64,000 nucleotides of DNA, from assembly GCF_900604345.1 (NCBI RefSeq), contig NZ_LR026983.1, positions 558,001 to 622,000 on the forward strand, given 5' to 3'. This DNA comes from Maliibacterium massiliense (GTDB lineage: Bacteria > Bacillota > Clostridia > Christensenellales > Maliibacteriaceae). A program made the translations under genes and the position numbers. Under the pieces are notes generated by a model, which worked only from the letters and a program-made list of their open reading frames with translations, had not been told where the DNA came from and did no database searches. Of the stretch, positions 49,795-58,389 are shown in pieces (position 1 is the first letter of the stretch; the number at the start of each line of letters is the position of its first letter).

Positions 49795-50481
49795 CTACAG
49801 AATGTCGCGCAAAAACTTCCAATCGCGCCGGTAATAGCACATCTCCCAGCACTGCCACTCCAGCTCGCAGCTCTTCATAAAGCACAGGCGGGCGTTGTCC
49901 AGCTGCGCCCGCGAGGCTTTCTCTGCCTCCCTGTCAATGTAGGCAAGGAGCGTCTGGGCGATGGGCGCTTCGCTTTGCGGCTCCGCATACAGCTCGATCC
50001 AGCGGCGAAACGGGTGCTGGGGGTTTTCCAGCACACGGGGGTAGAGCGCCCTTCCGATCTGCCAGTACGTCCAGATACAGGGGGTCAGCGCGCAGAGCGT
50101 CTCCAGCAGCGTGCCGCAGCGGGCCTGCCGCATCACGTGCAGCACGTACAGGTCGTAGTAGGGGGCCAGCACCTTTTCGCCGTGCGCGTCGTAGGCGATG
50201 CCCGCCACGTCGCAGAAGTTCTTATGGGCGCTGGATTCGTGGTAGAGCATGTAGTCGATGTGGTCCTTGAAAAAGGCGATGTCCTCATCCGCGTCGCACT
50301 TGGCGATGCAGTGGGCGTAGACATCGATAAACGCGCGGATATAGTGGGTATCCTGCCCCACGTAAAAGGCCAGCGCCTCCTTGGGCACGTCACCACGGCC
50401 AATGCCCTGCACAAAGGGGTGGGCGATGATCTGCGCAAGCGCGCTTTGTGCCTGATCGGTGAGCGATTGTGAAAACGGCAT
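49795..50481 (-). CDS. tenA: TenA-family aminopyrimidine aminohydrolase / thiaminase II
   Basis: A 228-residue all-helical protein. D44 (YVGQDTHYI), the catalytic cysteine C135 (LTPCIWTYWQIG) and the C-terminal ELEWQCWEMCYY are as in Bacillus TenA, so it is a class II TenA with active-site Cys, hydrolysing aminomethyl-aminopyrimidine from degraded thiamin for salvage. The ATG at 50481 is preceded by GAGGATG. No TPP riboswitch is visible upstream. First gene of a three-gene operon. Confidence 0.9.
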   Translation of the reverse strand: MPFSQSLTDQAQSALAQIIAHPFVQGIGRGDVPKEALAFYVGQDTHYIRAFIDVYAHCIAKCDADEDIAFFKDHIDYMLYHESSAHKNFCDVAGIAYDAHGEKVLAPYYDLYVLHVMRQARCGTLLETLCALTPCIWTYWQIGRALYPRVLENPQHPFRRWIELYAEPQSEAPIAQTLLAYIDREAEKASRAQLDNARLCFMKSCELEWQCWEMCYYRRDWKFLRDIL

Positions 50482-50551
50482 GTACTTACATCCTCTCACG
50501 TTGTTTTGTTCTATTTTACCATAAAGGTGCGGCCCCTGGGTTAAGCGCATG

Positions 50552-50581
50552 TAAAAAGAGCGGCCGAAATCTTTCGGCCGC
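50552..50581 (-). terminator. Terminator of the hydrogenase operon
   Basis: Minus strand GCGGCCGAAA pairs with TTTCGGCCGC around GAT and is followed by TCTTTTT, 15 bases after the group B hydrogenase stop. Confidence 0.92.
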
Positions 50582-50596
50582 CCCCTATGCTTCCTA

Positions 50597-52069
50597 TCAC
50601 GCCTTGCGCTCCAGGGAAATCTCCTCAAACGGGTACCGTTCCACATTCTGCTCAATGCTGCGGTTGTCCGCGTTTTTCAGCAGCAGCGTGCGCGCCTGTT
50701 TGAGGGCGCGCGGCGACGCCACGCCTGCAGGTCCGCTGACGCAGCCCCCCTCGCAGGCCATGCCCTCGATAAAGTTGGCGTCAAACTTGCCGCTGGTGAT
50801 CATGGTCAGCACCTTTTTGCACTCGGCCGCGCCGTCGCAGCGGTGGGTGACCACCGTGGGCATCTCCTCGGACTGTTCCTGGATGGCGGTGAGCACCGCG
50901 CCCGTCACGCCGCCGGCCACGGCAAACCCCTTGCCGTGCAGCGACGCCTGCTGGCCCTCGCCGATGCACTTCTCCGCCACGATGTTTTTCGCATCCAGCA
51001 TGGCCAAGAATTCCTCCGTCGTCAGCGCGTAGTCCGCGCCGTCCTTGACATCGTCATGCAGCACCTCGCTCTTCTTCGCCACGCAGGGGCCGATGAACAC
51101 CACCAGGCAATCGGGGTGCATGTGCTTGAGCAGGCGCGCTGTGGCCACCATGGGCGATACCGTGCCCGATACGGCGGGCCACAGCTGCGGGAAGTGCTTG
51201 CGGATCATGGAGACGAACGCTGGGCAGCAGGAGGAGGTCATTTTGGCGCCGCGTGCCACCACCTCCAGCAGCTCGCGCGCCTCGTGCTGCGCCACCGCGT
51301 CGGCGCCCAGCGCCACCTCAAAGGCATCGGCAAAGCCCAGGGCCTTGGCCGCCTCCTGCAGATGGGCCATGGTCACCTTGGGACCGAACTGGCCCTCCAG
51401 CGCGGGTGCGATGATGGCGTACATCTCCCTGCCGCCGCGCAGCGCCTCGCACACCGGCACCATAAAGGAGCGGTCCGAAATCGCACCGAACGGGCACTCG
51501 CGCATGCACGCACCGCAGGAAATGCATTTTTTCTGGTCGATGCAGGCGAGCTTGTCGTCATCGTTGATGGAGATGGCGTTCACCGGGCAGCTGCGCTTGC
51601 AGGGGCGGATCAAATCCGCGATGGCGTTGTAAGGGCAGACACTGGCGCAGCGGCCGCACTCGCGGCACTTGCTCGGATCGATGTACGCCCCGCGGCCCGT
51701 CATGGAGATGGCGCCGAAAGGGCAGGCGTTCATGCACTTTTTGGCCAGGCACTTCTGGCAGTTGTCGGTTACGTGGAAGCGGTTGATGGGGCAGCCTTCA
51801 CAGGCGGCGGGAATCACGTTGACCACGTGGCCCGCGTCGTCCTTCACCCCGCCGGGCGCGTGGCCCAGCGCCAGCTGGGTGCGCTGGCGCAGGATTTCGC
51901 GTTCCTTGTATACACAGCAGCGGAACTGCGCCTGGATGCCCGGGATGATCTCGTAGGGAATCTTATCGAGCGTCTCGGGCGTGACGTTGTCGTCAAACAC
52001 CAGTTTGGCCACGTCGCGCAGCACCTTGTATTTCAGCAGTTTTACGTCGTTTTCCAGTTTCACATTCAT
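50597..52069 (-). CDS. [FeFe] hydrogenase, group B-like monomeric
   Basis: A 490-residue iron-only hydrogenase interconverting protons and H2. Ferredoxin-like cysteines occur at 104, 107, 112 and 116; 135, 138, 141 and 145; 157 and 161; and 182, 185, 188 and 192. The H-cluster motifs are L1 TSSCCPAF (C281/C282), L2 FIGPCVAKKSE (C329) and L3 EGMACEGGCVSGP (C439, C443). L1 with CCPAF rather than CCPxW and L3 ending GP fit the group B type of anaerobic Bacillota. The ATG at 52069 has AAGGAGC upstream. It follows the phosphatase gene by 30 bases. In Thermoanaerobacterium the similar hfs cluster is a main H2 producer. Confidence 0.92.
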   Translation of the reverse strand: MNVKLENDVKLLKYKVLRDVAKLVFDDNVTPETLDKIPYEIIPGIQAQFRCCVYKEREILRQRTQLALGHAPGGVKDDAGHVVNVIPAACEGCPINRFHVTDNCQKCLAKKCMNACPFGAISMTGRGAYIDPSKCRECGRCASVCPYNAIADLIRPCKRSCPVNAISINDDDKLACIDQKKCISCGACMRECPFGAISDRSFMVPVCEALRGGREMYAIIAPALEGQFGPKVTMAHLQEAAKALGFADAFEVALGADAVAQHEARELLEVVARGAKMTSSCCPAFVSMIRKHFPQLWPAVSGTVSPMVATARLLKHMHPDCLVVFIGPCVAKKSEVLHDDVKDGADYALTTEEFLAMLDAKNIVAEKCIGEGQQASLHGKGFAVAGGVTGAVLTAIQEQSEEMPTVVTHRCDGAAECKKVLTMITSGKFDANFIEGMACEGGCVSGPAGVASPRALKQARTLLLKNADNRSIEQNVERYPFEEISLERKA

Positions 52070-52099
52070 GCTATATGCTCCTTGCGCGGCAAGCCGGTT

Positions 52100-53278
52100 T
52101 TAATAGTAGGTGACTTCCACGCGCTTGCCCGCCTGGCGCATCACGTCGCACAGCTCGTTGAGCAGGCGCATCTTGATGCTCAAATCCATGGGCAGGTTGG
52201 GGTTCTGGTGCGCGGGATTGATTGCCTTGCCCACAAACATGTGCAGGTCGGTGCAGTCCTCCAACAGCAGGCGCGCCAGGCGCGCCGCGCCGTTGTCCGC
52301 GTCAATCTCACGGAAGGTGGCATCCCCCGCGTCCACCTGGCTCTTGATGGCGCCGCGCAGGATTTCCAGCGTGCGGTTGATGGTCAGCACACCCTCGGTC
52401 ACCAAATCCACACCCTGGATAAAGCCGATGGGCGGCACGAGCGGGTCGGAAAAATCCAGCGAGGTGCGCACCTCGCGGTGCAGCACGCGGCCCACGATGT
52501 TGGCGCTGGTGCCGCCGCAGACCACTTTTTTGCCGGTGCCCCGCATCCAGTCGTGCACCAGCGTCTCGTCCTTCTCCTTATCGGTGGGCGGCCCGGAGAA
52601 GAGGTTGACCACCTTCTGGGGCACCACGTGCGCCATCAGGGCGGTCGCGTCGTCCCCCGGCTTGGACATATAGAAGTTATCCACCACCTGCAGCAGCGAG
52701 GCAACGGCGCGCGGGGCGCTCATCTTCTTCTGCGCAAGCTCGGTGACGTAGGCCGCGGCGTTCTCCCACTGCCAGCCCAAATTGAGGATGGCGCCCACAC
52801 CCGCGTGGATGATGCCGTCGCTCATCAGGGTAAAGCGGTCGCCGATGGCGATGTCAAAGCGGCTCTCGCGCACGCTCTTGCCCGCGATCTCGCGCACCTC
52901 GCAGGGAATCTCGGTGAGCTTGCCGCCGCGCACCAAAATGCAGGCGGGGCTGTCGAACTCCACCAGGTAGGCCCGCCCGTCGCGGTAGAGCTGCAGGATG
53001 CTGAAGGTGGAATAGGCGATCTGGCGCACCTTGCAGATGGGCAGCGTTTTGGCGATGGTCTCCACCGCCTCGTCCACGCTGGAACCCTCCATAAGCATGG
53101 TGGTGATGATCTTGCTGGTCAGCGTAGAGAGGATGTTTGCCTTGACGCCGCTGCCCAGCCCATCGGAGAGCACCAGGATATCGGAGTCCTCGGTGCGCAC
53201 GATGCCCACCTTGTCCCCGCAGAGCTCCTCGCCATATTTGTTTAAGCTTTTCCAAGCGACATCGATATGCATCATCAT
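52100..53278 (-). CDS. SpoIIE/PP2C-type serine phosphatase
   Basis: A 392-residue protein. The N-terminal half is a PP2C-like SpoIIE phosphatase domain (VLSDGLGSGVKANILSTL, TLMSDGIIHAG, KPGDDATALMA, giving the metal-binding aspartates). The C-terminal half (about 230-392: TLVHDWMRGTGKKVVCGGTSANIV, LVTEGVLTINRTLEIL) is the extra domain found in hydrogenase-linked phosphatases. It overlaps the sensor hydrogenase by ATGA and precedes the group B hydrogenase, so it probably relays the sensor signal. Its phosphoprotein target is not in the window. Confidence 0.9.
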   Translation of the reverse strand: MMMHIDVAWKSLNKYGEELCGDKVGIVRTEDSDILVLSDGLGSGVKANILSTLTSKIITTMLMEGSSVDEAVETIAKTLPICKVRQIAYSTFSILQLYRDGRAYLVEFDSPACILVRGGKLTEIPCEVREIAGKSVRESRFDIAIGDRFTLMSDGIIHAGVGAILNLGWQWENAAAYVTELAQKKMSAPRAVASLLQVVDNFYMSKPGDDATALMAHVVPQKVVNLFSGPPTDKEKDETLVHDWMRGTGKKVVCGGTSANIVGRVLHREVRTSLDFSDPLVPPIGFIQGVDLVTEGVLTINRTLEILRGAIKSQVDAGDATFREIDADNGAARLARLLLEDCTDLHMFVGKAINPAHQNPNLPMDLSIKMRLLNELCDVMRQAGKRVEVTYY

Positions 53279-54993
53279 AATCTGCCATCTCCGTCATCGC
53301 CGATGATCATGTTTTTCAGATGCGTCAGCGTGGCCTTGGTCTCGGCCGTGGTCTCGCCCAGCAGGCTTGCGATCTCCTGCGCCGCCACCATCTGCTTGTC
53401 GATGACCTTCTGTGCCATGTCCATGGTGTCCACGCGCAGCTGGTAGAGCGCCTTTTGCCGCTCCTCCTCCTGGGTAATGTCCCAGAAGATGCCCATCACG
53501 CCGCGGTTGTTGTCCAGATGCACCAGCGTCTGGCGCAGCGTCATGCCCAATTCCTCAAACTGCACGACTTTGTCGACGATGTTTTCGCCCGACTCCAGCA
53601 CAAACTCATAGTCGCCCGTGTCCATCAGCTCATAGACGTATTTCTCCATCGCCTGGGCGCGCGTCAGGTTAAAGGTGTGCAGCGCCGCCTGGTTCATCTC
53701 ACAGATCTTGAGATTGTTGTCCGCCACCAGAATCAGGTTGGGCGTGTTGTCCATCACCACGTTGCTCATGGACTGCGCCATCTGGTACATGTAAGGCATG
53801 CACATAGAGACCTCCGCCTTATGCTGGTAGACGGCGATGGCCTTGGCGCGGCAGGTGGGATAGCCACAGGAGCCGCAGTTGAGCTCATCGTCCTCGGTCT
53901 CCTTGCCGATGGAGCGCAGAATCGCGCGGATCTCCTCCTCGCTGGGCTGGTCCTGCTCGCTGCTGCGGTCGGTATACACCTTGGCAAGGGGCACCGCGCA
54001 GGCAATATCCGGCACGGGGTCCACAGCCGCATCCTGCGCGTACGCCTCCACGCGCAGCGCGCTTTCAAAGCGGTTGCAGCCCGCCTCCGGCATGCCGGGG
54101 CCGCCCATGCAGGAGCCGTTGCACACGCTCATCTCGATAAAGCAGTTGTGCAGCTTGCCCTGGCGCACCGCCTCGAGCACGTCGCGGCAGGCGTCGATGC
54201 CGTCCACATGCAGCATACGGTAGCCCGTCATGCCGCGCTTGAGTACATTTTCCACAATGCCCGCGGAGCTCGGGTACATGCGCGCCAAGCCCGCCTCCAC
54301 CCCGTCAAAGGGCATGGGCTGCGCCTGGGCGGCGTCGATCTCCTTTTCCGCGAGCCACTTGATCATATCCTGGAAGGTGAGCACCGCATCCACGCTGCCC
54401 ATGTTGCGCACGTCCTTGGCCTCCTCCATCTTGGCGATGCAGGGGCCCACAAACACCACGCGCACATCCTCGCCCAGCTCCTGCTTGATGAGGCGCGCGT
54501 GGGCGATCATGGGCGAAACCAGGGGTGAAAGCGCGTCCACGATCTGAGGGTAGTGCTTCTCCACCAAATCCGTGGCCGCGGGGCAGCAGGTGGTGATGAT
54601 ATTGTCCATGCCCCTCTCTTTGGCGATATCCACCAGCGCGTCGCTGATGACGGCCGCGCCCTGGGCGGTCTCGCGCACCTGGTAGATACCCAGGCGCTTG
54701 AAGGCGCCCACCACGCGCATGGGATCGTCCACGTCAAACGCCCCCAGGAAGGAGGGCGCCACCGAAAAGACCACCTTTTCGCCCATGCGCAGCATGGTTT
54801 TGACCTTATCGAGCTGGCGGTTGATCACCTTGGCGTTCTGGGGGCAGGCAGATACGCACGCGCCGCACCAGATGCATTCCATGGGCATGATCTCTGCCTG
54901 GCTGTCGTTGAAACGGATGGATTTTACCGGGCATACGCGCAGACATTTGTAGCAGTTCCTGCAGTTTGCCTTCATCGATTGAATTGCGTTCAC
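53275..54993 (-). CDS. Sensor-type [FeFe] hydrogenase with PAS domain (group C-like)
   Basis: A 572-residue protein. Two ferredoxin [4Fe-4S] motifs (C11, C14, C17, C21 and C40, C43, C46, C50), then a hydrogenase domain with L1 TTCCPAA (C136), L2 VGPCIAKMEE (C185) and L3 SVCNGSCMGGPG (C291, C295). A further Cys4 module NCGSCGYPTC...C at about 376-402 precedes a PAS domain (about 412-510: NTPNLILVADNNLKICEMN) and a helical C-terminus. Unlike membrane or histidine-kinase sensors, there is no transmitter domain; output probably goes to the overlapping phosphatase. Such group C proteins are proposed H2 sensors. Confidence 0.9.
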   Translation of the reverse strand: MNAIQSMKANCRNCYKCLRVCPVKSIRFNDSQAEIMPMECIWCGACVSACPQNAKVINRQLDKVKTMLRMGEKVVFSVAPSFLGAFDVDDPMRVVGAFKRLGIYQVRETAQGAAVISDALVDIAKERGMDNIITTCCPAATDLVEKHYPQIVDALSPLVSPMIAHARLIKQELGEDVRVVFVGPCIAKMEEAKDVRNMGSVDAVLTFQDMIKWLAEKEIDAAQAQPMPFDGVEAGLARMYPSSAGIVENVLKRGMTGYRMLHVDGIDACRDVLEAVRQGKLHNCFIEMSVCNGSCMGGPGMPEAGCNRFESALRVEAYAQDAAVDPVPDIACAVPLAKVYTDRSSEQDQPSEEEIRAILRSIGKETEDDELNCGSCGYPTCRAKAIAVYQHKAEVSMCMPYMYQMAQSMSNVVMDNTPNLILVADNNLKICEMNQAALHTFNLTRAQAMEKYVYELMDTGDYEFVLESGENIVDKVVQFEELGMTLRQTLVHLDNNRGVMGIFWDITQEEERQKALYQLRVDTMDMAQKVIDKQMVAAQEIASLLGETTAETKATLTHLKNMIIGDDGDGRL

Positions 54994-55238
54994 GCCTCGT
55001 TCAGCCTCCCCAACACTTCTTCATTGAAAAACGCCTCCGTGGTGCCCGGGCTGAGCGAAAAACGCGCATCCCCGATGCGCACGCACACGCCCTCGGTGCA
55101 GTGCCCCATGCAAAACGAGCCCACGAGGTTGACCTTATCCTTCAGGTTGTGCATGCTGATGAGCCGCTCCAGTATCGCGATGATATCCTTGGAGCCCTTC
55201 AGGTAGCACGAGCTGCCAATGCAAACAACGACATCCAT
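54990..55238 (-). CDS. Thioredoxin-like [2Fe-2S] protein (NuoE-type)
   Basis: An 82-residue protein with C6-x4-C11 and C43-x3-C47, the pattern of the NuoE/HydC thioredoxin-like 2Fe-2S fold (VCIGSSCYLKGS, GSFCMGHCTEGV). It starts the hydrogenase operon and overlaps the sensor hydrogenase by ATGA, so it is probably its electron-transfer partner. AAGGAAG lies before the ATG. Confidence 0.9.
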   Translation of the reverse strand: MDVVVCIGSSCYLKGSKDIIAILERLISMHNLKDKVNLVGSFCMGHCTEGVCVRIGDARFSLSPGTTEAFFNEEVLGRLNEA

Positions 55239-55337
55239 GTTTGATTCTTCCTTCCTGATTTTGCGCGTTTCTGCGCGCGCCGCCGCGCCGGCGGCCGGTT
55301 TTTGCGCGCTGCCACGCTGGGACGATCGTCCGTATCC

Positions 55338-55365
55338 ATTGTACCATTCGTTACATTTTTGTCAT
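55338..55365 (-). promoter_or_regulatory. Promoter of the hydrogenase operon
   Basis: Minus strand ATGACA (55365-55360), 16-base spacer, TACAAT (55343-55338), about 95 bases before the first start codon. The leader includes a very GC-rich stretch (about 55270-55300). Confidence 0.6.
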
Positions 55366-55422
55366 AGTATTTTGCAAGATTTTATGCAGTTTTTTGATAG
55401 AAATATGTCCCAGCGGGGCATA

Positions 55423-55686
55423 TTACTTTTGATCGTCTTTTTCTTCCTGCAAAGCCGCCTCAAACTGGGCCGCCTCCCTGCGGGCGCGCTCCTCGGCCTC
55501 GGCGGCGATGCGCTCCGCCTTGCGCTGGCCCATGATGCGGATGGCCATCACCACGCCCGGGGCGCACAATAGCAGCGCGTACACCCCCAGGCTGCGCCAA
55601 GCCGGCACCGCCACCGAGGCCCCCGCCACCAGCAGACCCAGCCCAAAGAGCACCAGCGCCAAAGTCGCCATGGCGCGTTGCGACAT
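55423..55686 (-). CDS. Small membrane protein, two helices and charged tail
   Basis: An 87-residue protein. Two hydrophobic helices (about 5-27 and 32-50) are followed by a strongly charged, probably coiled-coil tail (ERIAAEAEERARREAAQFEAALQEEKDDQK region). GGGGGAGAGG lies just before the ATG. No family recognised. It lies 185 bases upstream of the hydrogenase operon on the same strand, beyond that operon's promoter. Confidence 0.7.
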   Translation of the reverse strand: MSQRAMATLALVLFGLGLLVAGASVAVPAWRSLGVYALLLCAPGVVMAIRIMGQRKAERIAAEAEERARREAAQFEAALQEEKDDQK

Positions 55687-55877
55687 AGATCCTCTCCCCC
55701 TTCATCTGCGCATGCCCGTCCGCGCGCGTGCGATATGGCGCCATGACACCGGCCGCCGTTGTGTGCAGCCGGCCGCACGCGCCGTACCCGCACGCGTGCG
55801 GGCAACTGCAGTTGTTTGGTTGTTATTGTAGAATTTTAGCACGCGCGCCGGCACAAAGTCAAAAAAGGCGGCCAAGC

Positions 55878-55906
55878 TTGACTTTTGCCTGCCGGCGGCC
55901 TAGGAT
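55878..55906 (+). promoter_or_regulatory. Promoter of the ZIP transporter gene
   Basis: TTGACT (55878-55883), 17-base spacer, TAGGAT (55901-55906). The 140-base leader is AT-rich and has the palindrome TATTCATGAATA at 55926-55937, just after the start site, a possible metal-regulator operator. Upstream, 55787-55802 is the perfect palindrome CCCGCACGCGTGCGGG, possibly a hairpin. The remaining gap from 55687 holds nothing else I can name. Confidence 0.6.
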
Positions 55907-56046
55907 ACAGGTGGGAAATGGTTCCTATTCATGAATATATTTTCATATGATATTTTCATCATCTTTAGGAACAAGCTCCCCCGCGCCCCGCACGTAAGGG
56001 GCCCCGCGAGAGAAAAACGACGCATAGCGAAAGGTTGATTGTTCCC

Positions 56047-56853
56047 ATGTTTGACGCTGCATCCACGCGCGCGCTGCTGCTGACGCTCGCAGCCGCGCTC
56101 TCCACGCTGATCGGGGCGTGCATTATCTTCCTCAAGAATGCCAAAAGCGAGGCTACCATCGCCGGAGCGCTGGGCCTTTCGGCGGGCGTGATGGCGAGCG
56201 TATCGCTCACCGAGCTATTGGTGGAGGCGCGCGACCATCTCTCCGAAGCGCTCGGGGGCCAGTGGGGCGTGCTGGTGGCGGTGGGCATCATGCTGGGGGG
56301 CATCGTGCTTTCGCTTGTTTTGGACAGGCTGCTGCACCGAGCCGAGCACGGGCACCATCACCTGGGCCATCTGGACTGCGCGGACGGGCGGAGCGACGCG
56401 CTCTACCACGTGGGCTTTGTCTCGATGCTTGCGCTGATGCTGCACAACATCCCCGAGGGCATCGCCACCTTTATGGCGGGCTACGATTCCGCAGCGTTGG
56501 GGGTGACGCTGGCGCTGGCTATCACGCTGCACAACATCCCGGTGGGCGTCTCGGTGGCGCTGCCCATCTACGCCGCCACAGGCAGCCGCAAGCGGGCCTT
56601 CGGGCTGACGCTGCTGTCGGCCATGGCCGCGCCGGCGGGGGCGCTCGTCGCCTACATGCTGCTGCGCCCCTTTATCACCGAGATGGTGATGGCCTGTATG
56701 TTTGCGCTGATCGCAGGCATCCTGCTCTACATCACCTTCTGCGAGGTGCTGCCCTCCTCGCGCGCGTACGGCCACGACAAGCTGGCCACGTGCATGCTCT
56801 TTGTGGGGCTGTGCATCATGCCCATCACCGCCGCGTTTGCAGGTGGGCATTAA
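56047..56853 (+). CDS. ZIP-family metal transporter (ZupT-like)
   Basis: A 268-residue membrane protein with about eight helices importing zinc or other divalent metals. A His-rich cytoplasmic loop (EHGHHHLGHLD) lies between helices 3 and 4. Helix 4 has MLHNIPEGIATF with the metal-binding His, Asn and Glu; helix 5 reads TLHNIPVGVSV, where the usual Glu is replaced by Val, so the second metal site is altered. The ATG at 56047 has AAAGG about 13 bases away; a TTG at 56035 is too close to it. Single gene. Confidence 0.9.
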   Translation: MFDAASTRALLLTLAAALSTLIGACIIFLKNAKSEATIAGALGLSAGVMASVSLTELLVEARDHLSEALGGQWGVLVAVGIMLGGIVLSLVLDRLLHRAEHGHHHLGHLDCADGRSDALYHVGFVSMLALMLHNIPEGIATFMAGYDSAALGVTLALAITLHNIPVGVSVALPIYAATGSRKRAFGLTLLSAMAAPAGALVAYMLLRPFITEMVMACMFALIAGILLYITFCEVLPSSRAYGHDKLATCMLFVGLCIMPITAAFAGGH

Positions 56854-56974
56854 CGGTATTTTCGCTGCAATGGCGGCACAGCGCGCGCAACTTATGGTAA
56901 AATAATGATAGAAGCGCCGCATTTGCGCACGCGCATAGCATGCGTATTGACATTCATCGGGGAAAGGACGTGCA

Positions 56975-57643
56975 TTGAACATGGATCCATTTGCATTGAC
57001 AAAACTGACATACGGCCTCTTTGTGGTGGGCGTGGCGTGTGAAAGCAAGGTCAACGCCTGCATTACCAACACCGTGATGCAGGTGACCGCCGAGCCCATG
57101 CGCCTGGCAGCGTGCGTCGCCAAGGACAACTACACCCACGACATGATGCTGCAAAAGGGCTCTTTTTCCATCAGCGTGCTGGCGCGCAGCGTGCCGATGG
57201 ACACCATCGCGCGCTTTGGATTTGCCAGCGGCCGGGATAAGGATAAATTTGAGGGTTTCCCCTACGATACCGATTGTAACGGCAACCCGCTGCTCAAGGA
57301 CGACGTCATCGCGGTGATCTCCTGCGACATCATCGATACCAAAGAGGTGGATACCCACACCCTGTTTATTGCGGATATCGCGGACGCGCGCATCGTCTCG
57401 CAGGCCGAGCCGCTGACATACGCGCAGTACCACAGCGAAAAGAAGGGCACCGCGCCTAAAAACGCGCCCACCTACCAGCCCGACGCACCCCCGGCAAATG
57501 ATGCAGAGGGTGAGCAAGCGGTGTATCGCTGCACCATCTGCGGCTACATCTACGATGGCGACATCCCCTTTGAGGACCTCCCCGACGACTATCTGTGCCC
57601 CCTGTGCAAAAACCCCAAATCGGTCTTTGAGCGGGTCAAGTGA
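56975..57643 (+). CDS. Flavin reductase-rubredoxin fusion (high-molecular-weight rubredoxin)
   Basis: About 222 residues. Residues 1 to about 155 are a flavin reductase-like FMN domain ([33 protein letters not shown]), followed by a Pro/Ala-rich linker and a rubredoxin domain ([31 protein letters not shown]) with four Cys ligands. In Moorella such a protein passes electrons from NADH to FprA for NO or O2 reduction. Start is either the TTG at 56975, which has AAAGGA at good spacing, or the ATG at 56981. It precedes rubrerythrin by 37 bases. Confidence 0.9.
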   Translation: MNMDPFALTKLTYGLFVVGVACESKVNACITNTVMQVTAEPMRLAACVAKDNYTHDMMLQKGSFSISVLARSVPMDTIARFGFASGRDKDKFEGFPYDTDCNGNPLLKDDVIAVISCDIIDTKEVDTHTLFIADIADARIVSQAEPLTYAQYHSEKKGTAPKNAPTYQPDAPPANDAEGEQAVYRCTICGYIYDGDIPFEDLPDDYLCPLCKNPKSVFERVK

Positions 57644-57680
57644 CGCCCCCGACCCGCGGCACAACAATGGAGGTTGAACC

Positions 57681-58220
57681 ATGGATGATTTGAAAGGCAC
57701 CCGCACCCAGGCCAATCTGCTTGACGCGTTTTCCGGGGAATCCCAGGCCAGAAACAAGTACACCTTTTATGCCTCACAGGCCCGCAAACAGGGTTACCGG
57801 CAGGTCGCCGCATTCTTTGAAGAGACCGCCGCAAACGAACTGGAGCACGCGAAGATCTGGTTTAAACTGCTGCACGACGGCATGCCCGATACCGCGCAAA
57901 ATCTGCGCGACGCGTTGGAGGGAGAGCACGGCGAGTGGACGGATATGTACGAAGGCTTTGCTAAGGACGCCCGCCAGGAGGGGTTTCCCCGCATCGCCGA
58001 GCTGTTTGAGGCGGTGGCCCGCATTGAGCGCGAACACGAGCTACGCTTTCGCGCACTGCTGGCCAGCGTGGAGAAGGAGACTGTCTTTCTCAAGGACGCG
58101 CCGGTGGTATGGGTGTGCAGCAACTGCGGCCACGTGCACGTGGGCACGGGCGCGCCGGCCGTCTGCCCTGTGTGCGCGCATCCGCGCGGCTTTTTCCACA
58201 TACAGCGCAAAAACTATTAA
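57681..58220 (+). CDS. Rubrerythrin
   Basis: A 179-residue peroxidase of anaerobes reducing H2O2 with electrons from rubredoxin. The ferritin-like diiron domain has [15 protein letters not shown] near residue 17 and the helix [14 protein letters not shown], then [14 protein letters not shown]; the C-terminus is a rubredoxin-like domain with [10 protein letters not shown] and [16 protein letters not shown] precedes the ATG. Probably co-transcribed with the flavin reductase-rubredoxin fusion. Confidence 0.95.
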   Translation: MDDLKGTRTQANLLDAFSGESQARNKYTFYASQARKQGYRQVAAFFEETAANELEHAKIWFKLLHDGMPDTAQNLRDALEGEHGEWTDMYEGFAKDARQEGFPRIAELFEAVARIEREHELRFRALLASVEKETVFLKDAPVVWVCSNCGHVHVGTGAPAVCPVCAHPRGFFHIQRKNY

Positions 58221-58247
58221 GAAATGCCATCCGCGCTTTTGCGCAGG

Positions 58248-58284
58248 CGCCGAAGGGGTTCACTCCTTTGGCGTTTGTTTTTTT
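58248..58284 (+). terminator. Terminator after rubrerythrin
   Basis: CGCCGAAGG (58248-58256) pairs with CCTTTGGCG (58265-58273, one G-T), followed by TTTGTTTTTTT. Confidence 0.85.
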
Positions 58285-58291
58285 CGTATAC

Positions 58292-58320
58292 TTGAAGGGC
58301 GGCGGCAAATACAATACAAT
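58292..58320 (+). promoter_or_regulatory. Promoter of the small lipoprotein gene
   Basis: TTGAAG (58292-58297), 17-base spacer, TACAAT (58315-58320), immediately after the rubrerythrin terminator. Confidence 0.7.
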
Positions 58321-58389
58321 GTAGAAGTAGGTTGTAGGGGTAGATTCTGCAGGGGCAGATGCTTTCTTCGGCAAGGGAGGTTGACCGCG

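Noticed and set aside
55787-55802. Palindrome CCCGCACGCGTGCGGG as an operator
   Set aside because: Not positioned at any visible promoter and easily produced in such GC-rich DNA; more likely a minor hairpin.
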